Shown one piece after another: positions 37,537-49,570 of a stretch of 64,000 bases of DNA (position 1 is the stretch's first letter; each line of letters begins with the position of its first letter). Both the position numbers and the translations under genes were made by a program. The notes below the pieces were generated by a model. It searched no databases. It was given only the letters and a program-made list of their open reading frames with translations, and had not been told where the DNA came from. The DNA is taken from the NCBI GenBank assembly GCA_034008185.1, contig CM067082.1, forward strand, positions 128,713,988 to 128,777,987. The letters are read 5' to 3'. Source of the DNA: Gorsachius magnificus. Its lineage: Eukaryota; Chordata; Aves; Pelecaniformes; Ardeidae.

Positions 37537-40500
37537 ATGTGTTAGTTGAAAAAAGTCTAAAAGCCCAGGAAGATTGATTTTCCCTTCCTTGTATTACTGA
37601 GAGAGGTTTAATGCTGAATGAAGTACCTAGCTCATGTTGCCCATAAAGTAAAATAAACCACAAAGGGAAATTTCATTCTGTTTTCCAACAAGCTTCTTGT
37701 TCTAAGTCCCCAACTTGAGCAGTGGTGGCATACTGATATACAGACCAGCATTGCTTTCTGATAATACCAGGCAGCTCCTTATTTTAAACTTTCCTCATGA
37801 AGAAAAAAGTAAAATGATTTTGGAATGTGGGATTTAAAATAAAATAGTCTTAGCCACTATCACAAGGGTGCAAAGGACAATTGTCTCTTGTTACTGCAGT
37901 TCTTTTACAGCACTCAATATAAAACCATAATGTTACAGCTTAAACGTGGCGAGAAACACTGTACAATGAGATCTAGGTTATATTAAAACTTCTTTGCATG
38001 AAGTTTTGACTACATATAAATTTTCTGACCCCCCATTTATTTATTTCTTGTTTTTTTAACAGTACAAGCTAAAACAGGGTAGGAAGATCTCAAACGAGAT
38101 TAGGTATAATTCTAGAATTTTCTCAGTGTAGGCAAACATGGGTGCACCTAAGGAAAAAGTGGTCCTTATTGTGGTCCATCTTCTTATATTCAGCTGGTTC
38201 TGCTCTTCTGTGTCCTTTGTAAGATGGAAGGCGGAGGTTACATTAGCAATAAGGCTGAGGATTTTCCTGAACTCCAGAAAAAAAGGAATTGGGACATAGA
38301 GCAAATGGAGCAGAAGAGAAAGGCCAACAGTTATGACTTTCTCTGTTTAGCTGGCATATTCCTCCCAGCTAAGGAAACTTGGAGGTGTGGTTGTATAAAT
38401 GCAGAATCATTCTGCTTGTCCTGTTCATTACTTGGTGCCAATGTGCTGCACTTAGTGTATTGGATTACGTTTATATCAGTTGGTTGCCTGGGCCAATTAA
38501 TTTGTTAAAAAGTTGGACTTTTTTTGCTTTAATAAGCCTCTGTAAAGATTTGTCCTTAATCATTTGGGGTAGTAATGGATGACATGTAACGGATAATTTT
38601 TAATTATTTTTTTTTTAAATAGCTTCAGACTAAACATAAAAATCTCTTCCAGTGTATTTGGAAAAGTACAGGCAGGACTAAGCTGTGATTCAGAGGAACG
38701 TCCTCTTAAATTAGAACCTTGAGATGGATGTAAGTAATGTGATCAGATGGCATAAATGGAAAAAAGAACAGGAGGAAAAAAGGCTCAAAACAGATGCCTG
38801 GCAGCAGTTTTTCACAGCAACAAAAAATGTATTTAACGACCTTCCAGACACGATTATGCTATGGAGAGTTAAATATTGAGCTATTCAGGGAGATTAGAAA
38901 GCATCCAGGGGCATGTGGGGCACAGTAAGCTTTGAAATGGGGAGAGTAATTAAAATATGCTTATTGTCATATGTTCTTGGATATACAGAGTGATTAATGC
39001 TGAATTTACTGCTGGTTGTACATAGTTTAGATCATCACAACACACTGACCATCAGTACCCTCTCCTTAGTGAATCATCGGGGAAACTCATATGGGTAATT
39101 TGTTTAATTTTTGCCTTCTGACTTTTTATCTGCTTATTCATAGGTTTCTTCTGAACTCGCTGCACAGAAGCTGCCTGTCCCTGTGGTATTGCTTTAGCAT
39201 GCTGTGGAATCAGGATGGTTGTGAAGTCCCTTGCTAGCAGTGGAGAATGAATGTTTACTGTGGCAGAAAGGTGTGTTTAGTTTCTACTACTTACGACTGT
39301 TTAGGCATGGAGAAATTCCACGTGGAATATTAGTTTGTCTCTTTCCTATCAACTCTTTGCTACTTCTTACAAAACATTTGAAGCTTCTTTTAAATCCATA
39401 GCATTTATCTTTGCTTGACAGAAACACGATTTACAGTTTGAACGTCTTACAAGTAGACTAAGAAAGCAGACATGATTCTTTTGTGGATAACAGTAAACTG
39501 CAGTTTGTCTAAATTAAATGTAGAGACTTTCAGGTTTATATTTTTGTTCCAGGTATAAATATGTCTGAGTAAAGAAAACTGTCTCTAGGCAACAGTAGCT
39601 AACTTGCTGTTGTGCACTTAGGGTGTCTCTCAAGTCAAAAATTGATTGTGAAACTGTACACTTCATCACAAGGGAATCTATCTCAGAGTAACCTAGCTTT
39701 GACTAAAAAAGTAATCATGGTAGCAGAAGAATGTTGTTCTTTTCTTCTGCAACTTAAGTGTATATATAGTTTGAGCATAAATCCTACAGTGATTGAAGTT
39801 GGAAAGATTAATTTCTGCTCAGGAGATGAAAGATTCTTTTCTCTAAAATAGCATGATTTTTGGTCAGTTTGTGATCTTTGCGGACAAAGCCAGGAGTTTT
39901 TTGTGGAGCCACTATTTTAATAGAGTCAATAGTCTAACTAGGTTAACGGTTTTGTATTAATTATATTTCAGTCAGTGAAAACGTATTCAAGTAACTTTTA
40001 CATACGTGGTTCTAATTTATTTGCTTTTTCCCTGTGTGTGACAGATCTGACCTCACAATAACTTGGACACTTCGTTTTCACAATCAGCAGGCTGCAAACA
40101 ATTATTTTTTTAATTAATAATATTTCCAAATTATTTGGTTTAATATAACAATTATTGGACAAAATTCGATGAAAACTACAAGAATTATGGGACAAAAGTA
40201 ATCCCTTGGTAGACAGGTATGTCTGGATTGTCTACAAACTACTGAAAAAAAATTAAATCCTCTCAAATGTCCTTAACACTATTTTTATATAAACTATATA
40301 AAATATACAGTGCATATGATGGTCTAGTTGTTGTATTATTGACAGTTAATTGTCCTAACAGACAGATGTGCTGTCATTCAAAATTCACACCAGTAAATCC
40401 TCTAAAATATTGCAAACTTTAACATATTTGTTTATTGTCCTACATAAATTACACATCTTGCATGCTTTTAGGAATATTCTAAAACTCCACTGTTTTCCTT

Positions 40501-43500
40501 TTTATTTTATTTTTTTTTATTTTAGAAATAAGAAATAAAAACTAAGTGAAATGTTAATGATAATGATTACATGTAAGTGACTGAAGATGAAATAAAACCA
40601 GAATGTTCAGGTATTATCATGAGAAAAGGGAGGGAGTCATAGTCTTTTTGATTGCTATATTGTATAAAAATAATTGGTTCATTATCATAATTACATTCTT
40701 GTTCATGATATCATGGTTCAATGAAATAATAGTAGCAGTAGAGGGATGTCATTTTACTGATTCTGGCAGACATTAATTGAGGAAAAGAGTTTGGTGGTGC
40801 TGGAAAGAGGCGGATGAATATCAAACTCAGAGGACCTTCCTTGTATTTCATATTCTTTACCACCTGTGTTGGGAATTCCAAATTGAGCCATGGACTGGGA
40901 GAGGATGGAAGGTTTCATCTCCTTCTTTTCCATTTCACTTCTTAAAAAATGCTGTTTTCAAGATAGTGCTAGAGTGGAATGTATATATTTTTAACTGTAA
41001 CTTAAAAGTTTAGGGTTTTTAACAGAGAAACGTTATGTTCTCTGTTAAATGTTTACATTTTGAAACTCTGAACTCTGCATTATTTATTCTGGTTCTAACA
41101 TTTTTTCCTTGGTCATTAATGAAAGTCATTAATGGTTTTAGCAAATAAGTGCTGGCTGTTTCTCTCCCTTACCCCAGAAATCTTTGATAATAAGAGGAAC
41201 CATTTATTTTGACCCGTTCAGTGGTAAAAAAGAGATAGTTTAAAAGATTTATGCCAGTAGAACATGGAGAGTATGAAATTAGCTTAACGTTGGTTCTAAA
41301 CAGGATAGGTGATTAAGTGGGCAGTATTAATGGATGTTCAAAGGCATTTGATTAGTCCATACTACCAGCTCAACTTACTAATAGAGAAGGCATGGTGACA
41401 AATGTGTTAAAAGAACTACGTTGAATAAGCAGTGTTGTTATTTTAGACAATCCCTGGCAATGTAACAGCATATGAAGTATAAAGCCAAAACTTTACCAGC
41501 TGAGTAAACACGAGAATGTTTTGTTTGGTTTTTATGCAGAACTGCTGTTGTGGTAGTTAGAATTTCTTCCTAAGTTCTCCAACAACTCACTTTGCTTTAT
41601 CTAATTAAATTTTCTACATGTTAAGTAAACGTTCTTGGATATAGGTTTGAAATGATGGTAATGTTACACAACTGAGCGTTCTGTGTGTGTCTTAAATTAC
41701 AAATGCAATGAATTTTTCCTGAGCCTGATTGGCTGATCTGATTTAGCTAAAATGTCATAAGAACATCATCTTGATGGACATAACGAGCTTGAAAATATCA
41801 TCTGAATATTTGGCAAATGAAAATGTGAGTTTCAAAAAATCTTATAAGGGAAACAGTTTGTGGTTAATGAGATGAAGTTCTGGATCATTCACCAATGCAT
41901 CTGCCCTCAGCTGATCTCTTACAGTGGCAGGGGCGCAGCGAGAGGGGGCTGGGGGGCACCGGCTGCCGCAGGTGTCTTCCACCACTCCCAGCTCTGAGCG
42001 ACACTGGGTCTTAGAAATTTTTGGCTGTTAGAACTAAGGCCATAAGAGTGTGACTAAATGCTGAAGTCTTAGCCCTTAAAAGAAAGCAGTGTTTGCTGAA
42101 GGTGGTCTTTTTTTCCAAAGATGAACTGGACATGTTTTATAGTAATTTTAACACATACGGTTTTCCTATGATATAAAAGATTTCATTTTTTTCATTGTGT
42201 TGCAGAGCACAATGTCTTAAATAGAATATGAACAGTACCAGATTTATGAAACTCTTTGAATGCAGTTATGCTAAATGTGTTGTCTTTGGTACTGTGCGGG
42301 GTTTTTTGTTTGTTTTTATCCTGTGAGTGGGTGGTGTTTTGTGAATGAAAGGGAAAGAAATGTTGTCTTCAACCACCCAAAGAAAACTATAAAAATGACT
42401 GAAATAGCTGGACATTTCTGTTAATACATGTGTGTCAGTGCTTGGTTAAAATTATGTCACTTTAAACAGATTTACATTTTGAACTGTCAAAAAGAAAGCG
42501 TTTGGGTTCCAGCTGGTAATTAACCCCTACCCCCTCCTCCCCAGCCTCAGCTCCTCTGGCAGGGTATGTATTCTAGAGGGAGGACCTAATCTGTCTTTTA
42601 TCCTCTCTAATTGCCCCTATAATTGAACGTATATGTTTATACCCACCGCAGTGGTTGTGGCTCCATCTTCCACTTCAGGAAGCCAGCATTACTGAAACTC
42701 ATCTGCCACAGCTAGCATTAGAACTTCAAGATTAGAGTGAAAACAGGATTTTACTTAAAGTCTGTAGGATTTCTGGGAAAGGAGAAGAAAGGGCATCTTT
42801 GGGGGGTTGTTGTTGTATTGCCTTATTTTGCTTTTGCCTTTATTTTTTTCATTTGTTTTTCCTTGCTTCCCTTATTTATTCCCTGTGAGCCTGTGGCAGT
42901 TGGCGTTGCTCTTGCGCAGATTTGAGTGGCATAACTTTTGGCAACAGGCTGCATCAGTTCTCACTACAAATATCTGTTTGTTACCTGCCCAGCAGCTAAC
43001 CCTGCTCTCCAGCTTCTGAGCGAAGAAGAGTATCTCATATCCACCCATTAATCAGTGTAATCTGTTACTGGCCTTCTCCCATCAGTCCCGTGCCTTCACC
43101 CTGCTGACTTCTATTCCTGCTTTACCCCTGGGACCCCTCCCAGCTTCTTACACATCACATTATTTTTCAGTAGCTGGGAGGAAGAATTACATAGTGATCC
43201 ATGGACATCTCTAGGAGATGCATTTAATGGATGGCCAGGCTGTCAAATATTTGAAAATGATGCAGGAAGAATGTTTCTTGCCAGTTTGAATAAGTATCAG
43301 AAAGCTGGGATTTGCAGTAAGTGTTGAGGTCCTCAACTTGCCTGGGCAGCAGCTGCCTGCCCGCAAGAGCTCTGGAACCAGAAATTAAGCTGTGGCATGG
43401 CTGTGCTTGTAAAAATGTCAATGTGTGCCTGCTGTGTTTTTGACAATTTTTAGTTCTCCTTGTAAAATGTTCCCTAATTAATCACTGGCATGTGCCTCTT

Positions 43501-46377
43501 CATGGGAATTAAATGTTTAATTTTTCAGAAAGAAAGAAATATTTCTCAGCTGAGAGGAATTGACAGCTGTGCCCAAACCCTTTGATAGTGCTAAGCCGGT
43601 CATTGAACTGAAATGAGAAGTCAGATTAAAACTTATGAAGGTTGCATGATAATTTTATTTCCTTCTTGTTGGTGTGACACGTCTGTTATATGCAGCTCCT
43701 CTGAATCTTTACACTATATTTTATGTGGGTGTGTATAAATACACTGCTTGAGCTGAGTCACATTTCCTGTCTTCACAACCCTTCATGAGCAATGCAATTA
43801 AAGAGTTCATGAGGAGTGGTATACTAGTAAAAGTTGGTTTAGGACAGTGTTTTAAACAGTTAAAAGAGCGTATCTTAGGCCTATACTGTGGTGACACAAA
43901 AAGCTCACACAGAAAACCGTGTTATTAAAGGTATACAGCTACTGTAATATGTGTGCTAATTGTATGCTATTCTTACACCTCATAAGAACTTTTTCCCCAT
44001 ATACACACCTCCTTTGGGTAAGAGAGGAACTTTAAGATGTTGAGTACTGTCACATGTGAGTTAATACCTGAATTTTGGCACCAAACCAGGTATCGATCAT
44101 TAGTCCATGCCGAGGTACACTTCTGATGCTTCTAAAGTAGTGATTTTTCTGGTTTTTGATAGGTGCCTTATCTTTGTTCCAAAGTGAAAAATAGAGATGG
44201 TTGGGAAAGATCTTAGTTGAAATAATTTTCACTAAAAGGAGTAGAGTCTTAACGGGGATGTCAGAAAGCCTGGTATAGGGTTGTTCCTGCCAGATACAAG
44301 AAAGTATTACAGTGAGATTTTCATGGATAATACACTTACATAAATAGGATATTGTTATAACAGCTACACATATAGACTACAAATATAGGTCTTTGGGAAT
44401 CAAGGGAATGGGCAAAATCAGAACTGGTATTTTGCTTCCTTCATCTGCGTACGTGAGAACTCAGTCTTCTAATGCACGATAGCCCGTTGCGGAGGGGAAG
44501 GAGCCTCCACACCTGGCAGTACTCACACAGCAACCAGCAATCTGGAATTGCATTTTCAGCAATAATAGCTCTTAATGAAGAAATTAATAATTCTCATTAG
44601 TCTGTTTCTTACTCTTTATTGTATGCATACTATTTAGAGAACACGCTGACATAAGTAACAATTATTTTTCCAGTCTTTGATGGATATATTGTAAACTATC
44701 CAGGCTGGCTGAAAAATAAGTCTTGAAACTCAGGAGTTGTTTCTAAGAATGCGTGATGACTTGCAGACTTTTAAATTAATGAATTGAAATCTTTGTTTTC
44801 TGAGAAATGTGTCTGGATCAGTTAATGATGTACACACAGTAAAATAAAGTTGTAACTTATTTCCTATGTAAAAAGATTAGACCGAGAATGATTTCTGATT
44901 CATTACATTTGCACCACTTTCTGGGTTTTGAATAACATTTTTGGATACAAAGTGACGCCTCAGAAATACTGTAAAATGAGAAAAGCTTAAAGGCAAGTTG
45001 TGCCGTTAGTGAGTGATGATACTTCTATCTGGCAGCTCAGTCGCCTTGAATAATACAAGGTTTGTGTGATTTATTACCTTACAAAGCTGAAATGGTATCT
45101 ACCAATACAAATGTTTCCATTAAAAAAGACAGGAAACTTATTAAATTGAAAAGATAATGTTTTATTAATTTTTCTTCTTGGTTTTATATTCTTGTGCCCT
45201 GCAGCTCTAGTGCAGCTGCTCTAAGTACAAATGAAAATACCAACTTGCTTATAGGGTAATTAAAGACAGTGGAGGAAAGTTATGTAAGAGATACTTACTA
45301 AGTGTAAAACATATTCAAGCCATACCAAATGATATATTAAACAGGAATTGCTTCCTGAGGATGGAAAGACATTGCACACCACTTCTTGAATAGTACTTTT
45401 TCTAAAATTGGATGTAAAAAAAAAAAAAGGTCCTTCCTTAGTTCTGCAGATTCTGAATTCTTTTTGTTCATTTTACTTGAGTAGGATAATTTAAAATTTT
45501 CCCCCATGATTAACCCAGCTTCCCTATATAGTTAAAAAACAATGTATTGAAATCCTGGCTAGCAGCTGCATTATCAGGAAGACCATTGTGGACAAGCAGT
45601 TTTCAGGAAAATTGGTTTGTCTTCAGATTATGTCCAGCCCTGTACAGCTTTGTGTAAAGCATCCTGAATGTAATTGGGGACAGAATCCAAGGACATGGGG
45701 CATTGTATAGTTTAGTGGAGGAAACAAAAGCTGTATGTTTAACATGTTCAGAAATCTGTGATTGTGTAACTAAAGATTTTAATTTTCAAAACAACAAGCT
45801 TTTAAAACTGGACTTTATTTGTCTTTTTAAAACTGATATGCAATATTCTTGGCCAGCTTCCAATACACTAGGTTTCTCAAATCTTTCCAGTGGTGTAATA
45901 TTTGGGCTACTCACTAGAATTGTTTTCACTTAGTAAAAAAGTGTAAAATTCAAGCATAATTACCAGTATAACCATAGCGATAAGTTTATAAATATATAGA
46001 ATTTAATACACATTTGAAAGGAGATTTCTTGACAGTTAAGCTGGCTTTGCTTTTAAGGCAAAATGCATATGTGACAACCTCATGCATGTTTTCAATGAAT
46101 TAGATACAAGTCTGGAGAAAATGTACAGGAGTTTAAACATTGTGTAAAATTTTCTTTTAGTGATGAGATTGTGGTACTAGAAATTTTGAAAGGTGTGCTC
46201 TGATGGCATATGACACTTTCTCTTTTTGCAGCTCATACTAGATCGGTTTAGGTAGGATCCAGCTTGTTTCAGTCCTGAGCTACCAATGCTAGTGTCACTC
46301 ACAGTCTTTCTCCTCCTTCCAATCCTCTTTTCCAAGTTTTTCCTTTCTGATTCCTTATATAACATTCTAATCTATGA

Positions 46378-46393
46378 TTTTTTTTTTTTTTTT
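46378..46393. repeat. Poly-T run of 16
   Basis: Uninterrupted T tract just before a CpG-rich patch. Confidence 0.9.
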
Positions 46394-47342
46394 CATCATG
46401 TGCCCTTATGGGAACAGTATTGGGAACACAAGGCAGCTGTTCCAGGCCCGCCTTGCAGTGAGAAAAGTAATTGCCAGCAGCGTCCGTGCTTGGCTGTTGT
46501 AACGACGCTTCTCATGCCGGCAGGATTGCACCTGCGAAATTAGCCTCACACGCAAGGTGGAGTGTAATTGGTGTAATGAAATCTTTGATCAGTGCTCTCC
46601 AATTACTGTCTCTGCTGGGAACTGCGTGACTTGTGATTCTTAAACCTTTATTATAATTCCAAGTGTTCTTTTCTTGTTTTGAGTAGGTCAAGAGGTACAT
46701 GTCTCTGGTGCCAGACAATCTCTACTTGCTAAACTTCAAACTATTCTAGCTTGAAAGAATATCATGGTAGTCCTTCTTAGGGCATTCATTGTCTGTTGTT
46801 TATTTTTCAAATTGTGGGTGTTGTGGTTTTTTAATTTTTTTTTTTCTTGTTATTCACCACTCCATAAAAAGAATCTGGGCAAGACAAACCCAAAATCATT
46901 ACTTCAAGCATCACCCTGGGGAATATCTTTGGTTGTAGAAGAGCTGGATTAAATTAGTAATCATCAACTAAAACATGGTCTTGCAATGAAAATTGTTAAC
47001 ATGAAGCACAGGCATTACTGCCATAAACTGTATTTTTAAGGCTAAAATTTTAATTTCAGAGCCTTCTCTATACATTACAGAAACATTCCAAAAGCCACCC
47101 TTTTATTTTTATGGAATCTCTAATCCTTTTGGTTTGTTACTCTAGGAAAAATAGGGTTGTGGTTTTCTCTTTCTTTTGGAGAGAGGGGTTGCTGGGAAGG
47201 TGCAAGCAGGTTTTTTTTCAGTACTGATGCACTTCTCGCTCTGTTATGTTTCATGTGTATTCCTTCCTTTTCTCATGGGAAATTTTATGTTGGTTTTGTC
47301 TGTCCTTCATGAACACAGAAGGTAAGTCTTCATTTCTTAACC

Positions 47343-47358
47343 AAAAAAAAAAAAAAAA
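47343..47358. repeat. Poly-A run of 16
   Basis: Uninterrupted A tract, followed after one G by six more A residues. Confidence 0.9.
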
Positions 47359-48164
47359 GAAAAAAAGTCTTCCACAGATCTTTTAGTTTGAAAGTATTTC
47401 TTGCTTACCTAAGCTTATTTATGGAACTGATTCCTCTGTTATGACATAATTACGAGTTAAGAAGTTAATGGAATCTTAAATGATGCAGTCCACTGTCCCC
47501 ACTTGCCAATTTTGCTAGCTTTACTTGTTTACTTATTTTCTTCTGCATTTATCTTCTGGAGTTTGGCTCAGGCATTCTTCATGAGTGGAACCAAACTTGT
47601 TTTGAAAATCTGTTATAAAAATATTATTTCTGAAGTATAAAATCTCATCTCGCAGAAGTCTGTAAGATACCTCCAGTCTAACAGTAGTGAATCACAAAGA
47701 CGTGTGTGCTGTTGTTAATCCAGAGTAATGAACTGCATGTACATCTCCTCTGGTATTATTTCAGCTGGACACACGTCTTAAAACTATGTCGCACTGTGAT
47801 TATATTAAAGTTACATTGAATTGCATGCATGACCAAAATCCAGTTGGTACATATACTTTTGTTTAATGTATAGATATTTAATGAGTACTTAACTGTGACC
47901 ATTTTTAGTCATATATAATATTAGATACTGTAGTTTAATCGTTCCAACGGTGGATTTTTTTTTCTTCTGTCCTTTTTTATTACTAATTTTTTACCCTTAG
48001 GTCTTTGCAGACCCAAGTTTCTCTTTTGCAGTGTGGAGGCAGGGGTTACTTGCATACCTGGAGCTAGTGCTTGTCCTGGGCTGCAGCAAGGCGCTCGCTT
48101 CCCCTGCAGTCCGGGGGTGCTGCTCATACCGCTGCTGTGTATTGAGCACTGGTGGGTCTACCCT

Positions 48165-48270
48165 AGATGGGTAGGTGAGGTGCTTGGAGACATGATTCAG
48201 TAGTGGATGGGTACGGTTGGACTCAATGATCTCAAAGGTCTTTTCCAACCAAGTGATTCTATGATTCTAG
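48165..48270 (+). mobile_element. CR1 LINE 3' end, very short
   Basis: Only the last 106 bases remain. They run from 'agatgggtaggtgaggtgct' through 'gatctcaaaggtcttttcc' to the tail GATTCTATGATTCTA. A GC-richer unidentified stretch (48000-48160) lies directly upstream. Confidence 0.85.
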
Positions 48271-48511
48271 CAACACCCACCTCTACGCTGGCTGGTTCTT
48301 TGTACTACGCCCTTCCTAAGACCCTTCTGAATCCTACTGTAAAAAAAATTTTAGTCTACCATATTGAAGACTTAAAGCTGTGAGGTTTTTAATTCTTTCT
48401 GTGTTTCTACCTCGTCTCTGAAATCTACACACTTCTCCACAGGATTGACTGCTAACACTCCAAAACTTAAAGCAATTTCAACTCTATCAGTCTTCAAATT
48501 AACTTTGGGTT

Positions 48512-48704
48512 GTCAGGCACTGGAATGGGCTGCCCAGGGAAGTGGTCGAGTCCCCATCCCTGGAGGTATTTAAAAGATGAGTAGGTGAGGTGCTTAAGGA
48601 CATGGCTTAGTGGTGGGATAGCAGTGTTAGGTTAACAGTTGGACTTGATGATCTTAAGGGTCATTTCCAACCTAACCGATTCTATTCTATGCTATTCTAT
48701 TCTA
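48512..48704 (+). mobile_element. CR1 LINE 3' end
   Basis: Plus-strand CR1 end. It starts at 'tgtcaggcactggaatgggc', passes 'ggtatttaaaagatgagtag' and 'gacttgatgatcttaaggg', and ends in a tail mixing 5-bp TTCTA and 8-bp ATTCTATG units. It lies 241 bp downstream of another CR1 end in the same orientation. The two overlap in content, so they are separate insertions, not one split element. Confidence 0.88.
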
Positions 48705-49004
48705 ACTCAGAATGTGATATCTTTTTTTTTTTCCCCCCCCCAAAGCTGAAGCATCTTCTAAGTTTTTAATGTGTCCCCTGACCATCACAGCTGAACACAT
48801 ATGAAAAAGCCAAAAGTTGCACAGGATAACAGTTGAACATTTATTAATTTTTTTATTATTACTATAGGTTTTTGCTTGATAGGACATATTTTTCCATTAA
48901 AGTATATTGACTGACACTTCCTGTGTACCACATCTATAATTCTTTATTTTAAACAGGTTCTGTATACCCTCTAAGGTATGTTAAGGTTAGCTGATAAAGA
49001 TGAA
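48705..49004. other. AT-rich spacer
   Basis: Nothing recognised apart from a T run followed by a C run at 48722-48740. Confidence 0.55.
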
Positions 49005-49570
49005 TATAGTAAACAGCCAGGCTTTGATAAGACACTTGATGAAGTCCCTGAAGAACTGTAGCATCCCACATTAGCAATGAAAACATGAAGACAAAACTGT
49101 CAACTGGATTAAAAAACTGTTAATGGTCACACTGCAAAAAGAAATAACTGGGAACATTATTGAATTGTGTTGTTTCTTTTGAAACACCCCTGCTTTAGGA
49201 AACACTGGTATTTTATATTTTACATAGTAGCCTGACTTTAAGTTTCAAAATCAGTGCCCATGAAACTTCCAGTTAATAACTTATTTTTCAGAGTTGCAGA
49301 ACAGAGTAGTTCTGGGAATAATCTGGACTGGTTGGCAATATGGATTTATGCAGGCAAAGTATGATTTGGTCAAACCACAGTCAAAATTATGGATCTAGAA
49401 ACAAGTGCAGGCCGTGTTGTCAGAAAGATCCTGGATCCTTGACTGAGGAAAGCACTGACTCTAGAGAGGACTTAGGGAATCAGAGCGGACAGAAACTCCT
49501 CATGGGCTCCCAGTTTGACAGAGTTTAGTTCAGTCTCTGGCTGTGAAATAGTGCAGGAAAGACTAAAAGT
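49005..49570 (+). mobile_element. Fossil CR1-like LINE fragment
   Basis: A strongly decayed plus-strand CR1 of the ancient amniote type. The order of remembered landmarks is right. 'gctttgataagacacttgat' near 49021 corresponds to the AFDK(V)PH region after reverse transcriptase motif A. 'caactggattaaaaaactgt' and 'taatggtcacac' near 49101-49133 correspond to the N-W-L-N-G-R segment. A stretch at 49464-49519 containing 'gaggacttaggga' and 'atgggctcccagtttgac' corresponds to the conserved 'EDLG...MSSQCD' block. Stops and indels break every frame. The borders are approximate and the call is made from memory of the consensus. Confidence 0.55.

Larger units (their letters stand above)
37537..48164. 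other. Non-coding DNA with no recognised gene
   Basis: Long AT-rich unique stretch. It holds a G-rich patch at 41925-41995, a C-rich patch at 42525-42545, a T16 run at 46378-46393 followed by a CpG cluster at 46447-46555, and an A16 run at 47343-47358. Open frames are short and not convincing. Confidence 0.5.

Noticed and set aside
42525..42565. C-rich acceptor-like sequence followed by GTATGT.
   Set aside because: The enclosed segment would be only about 19 bases, with no coding evidence.
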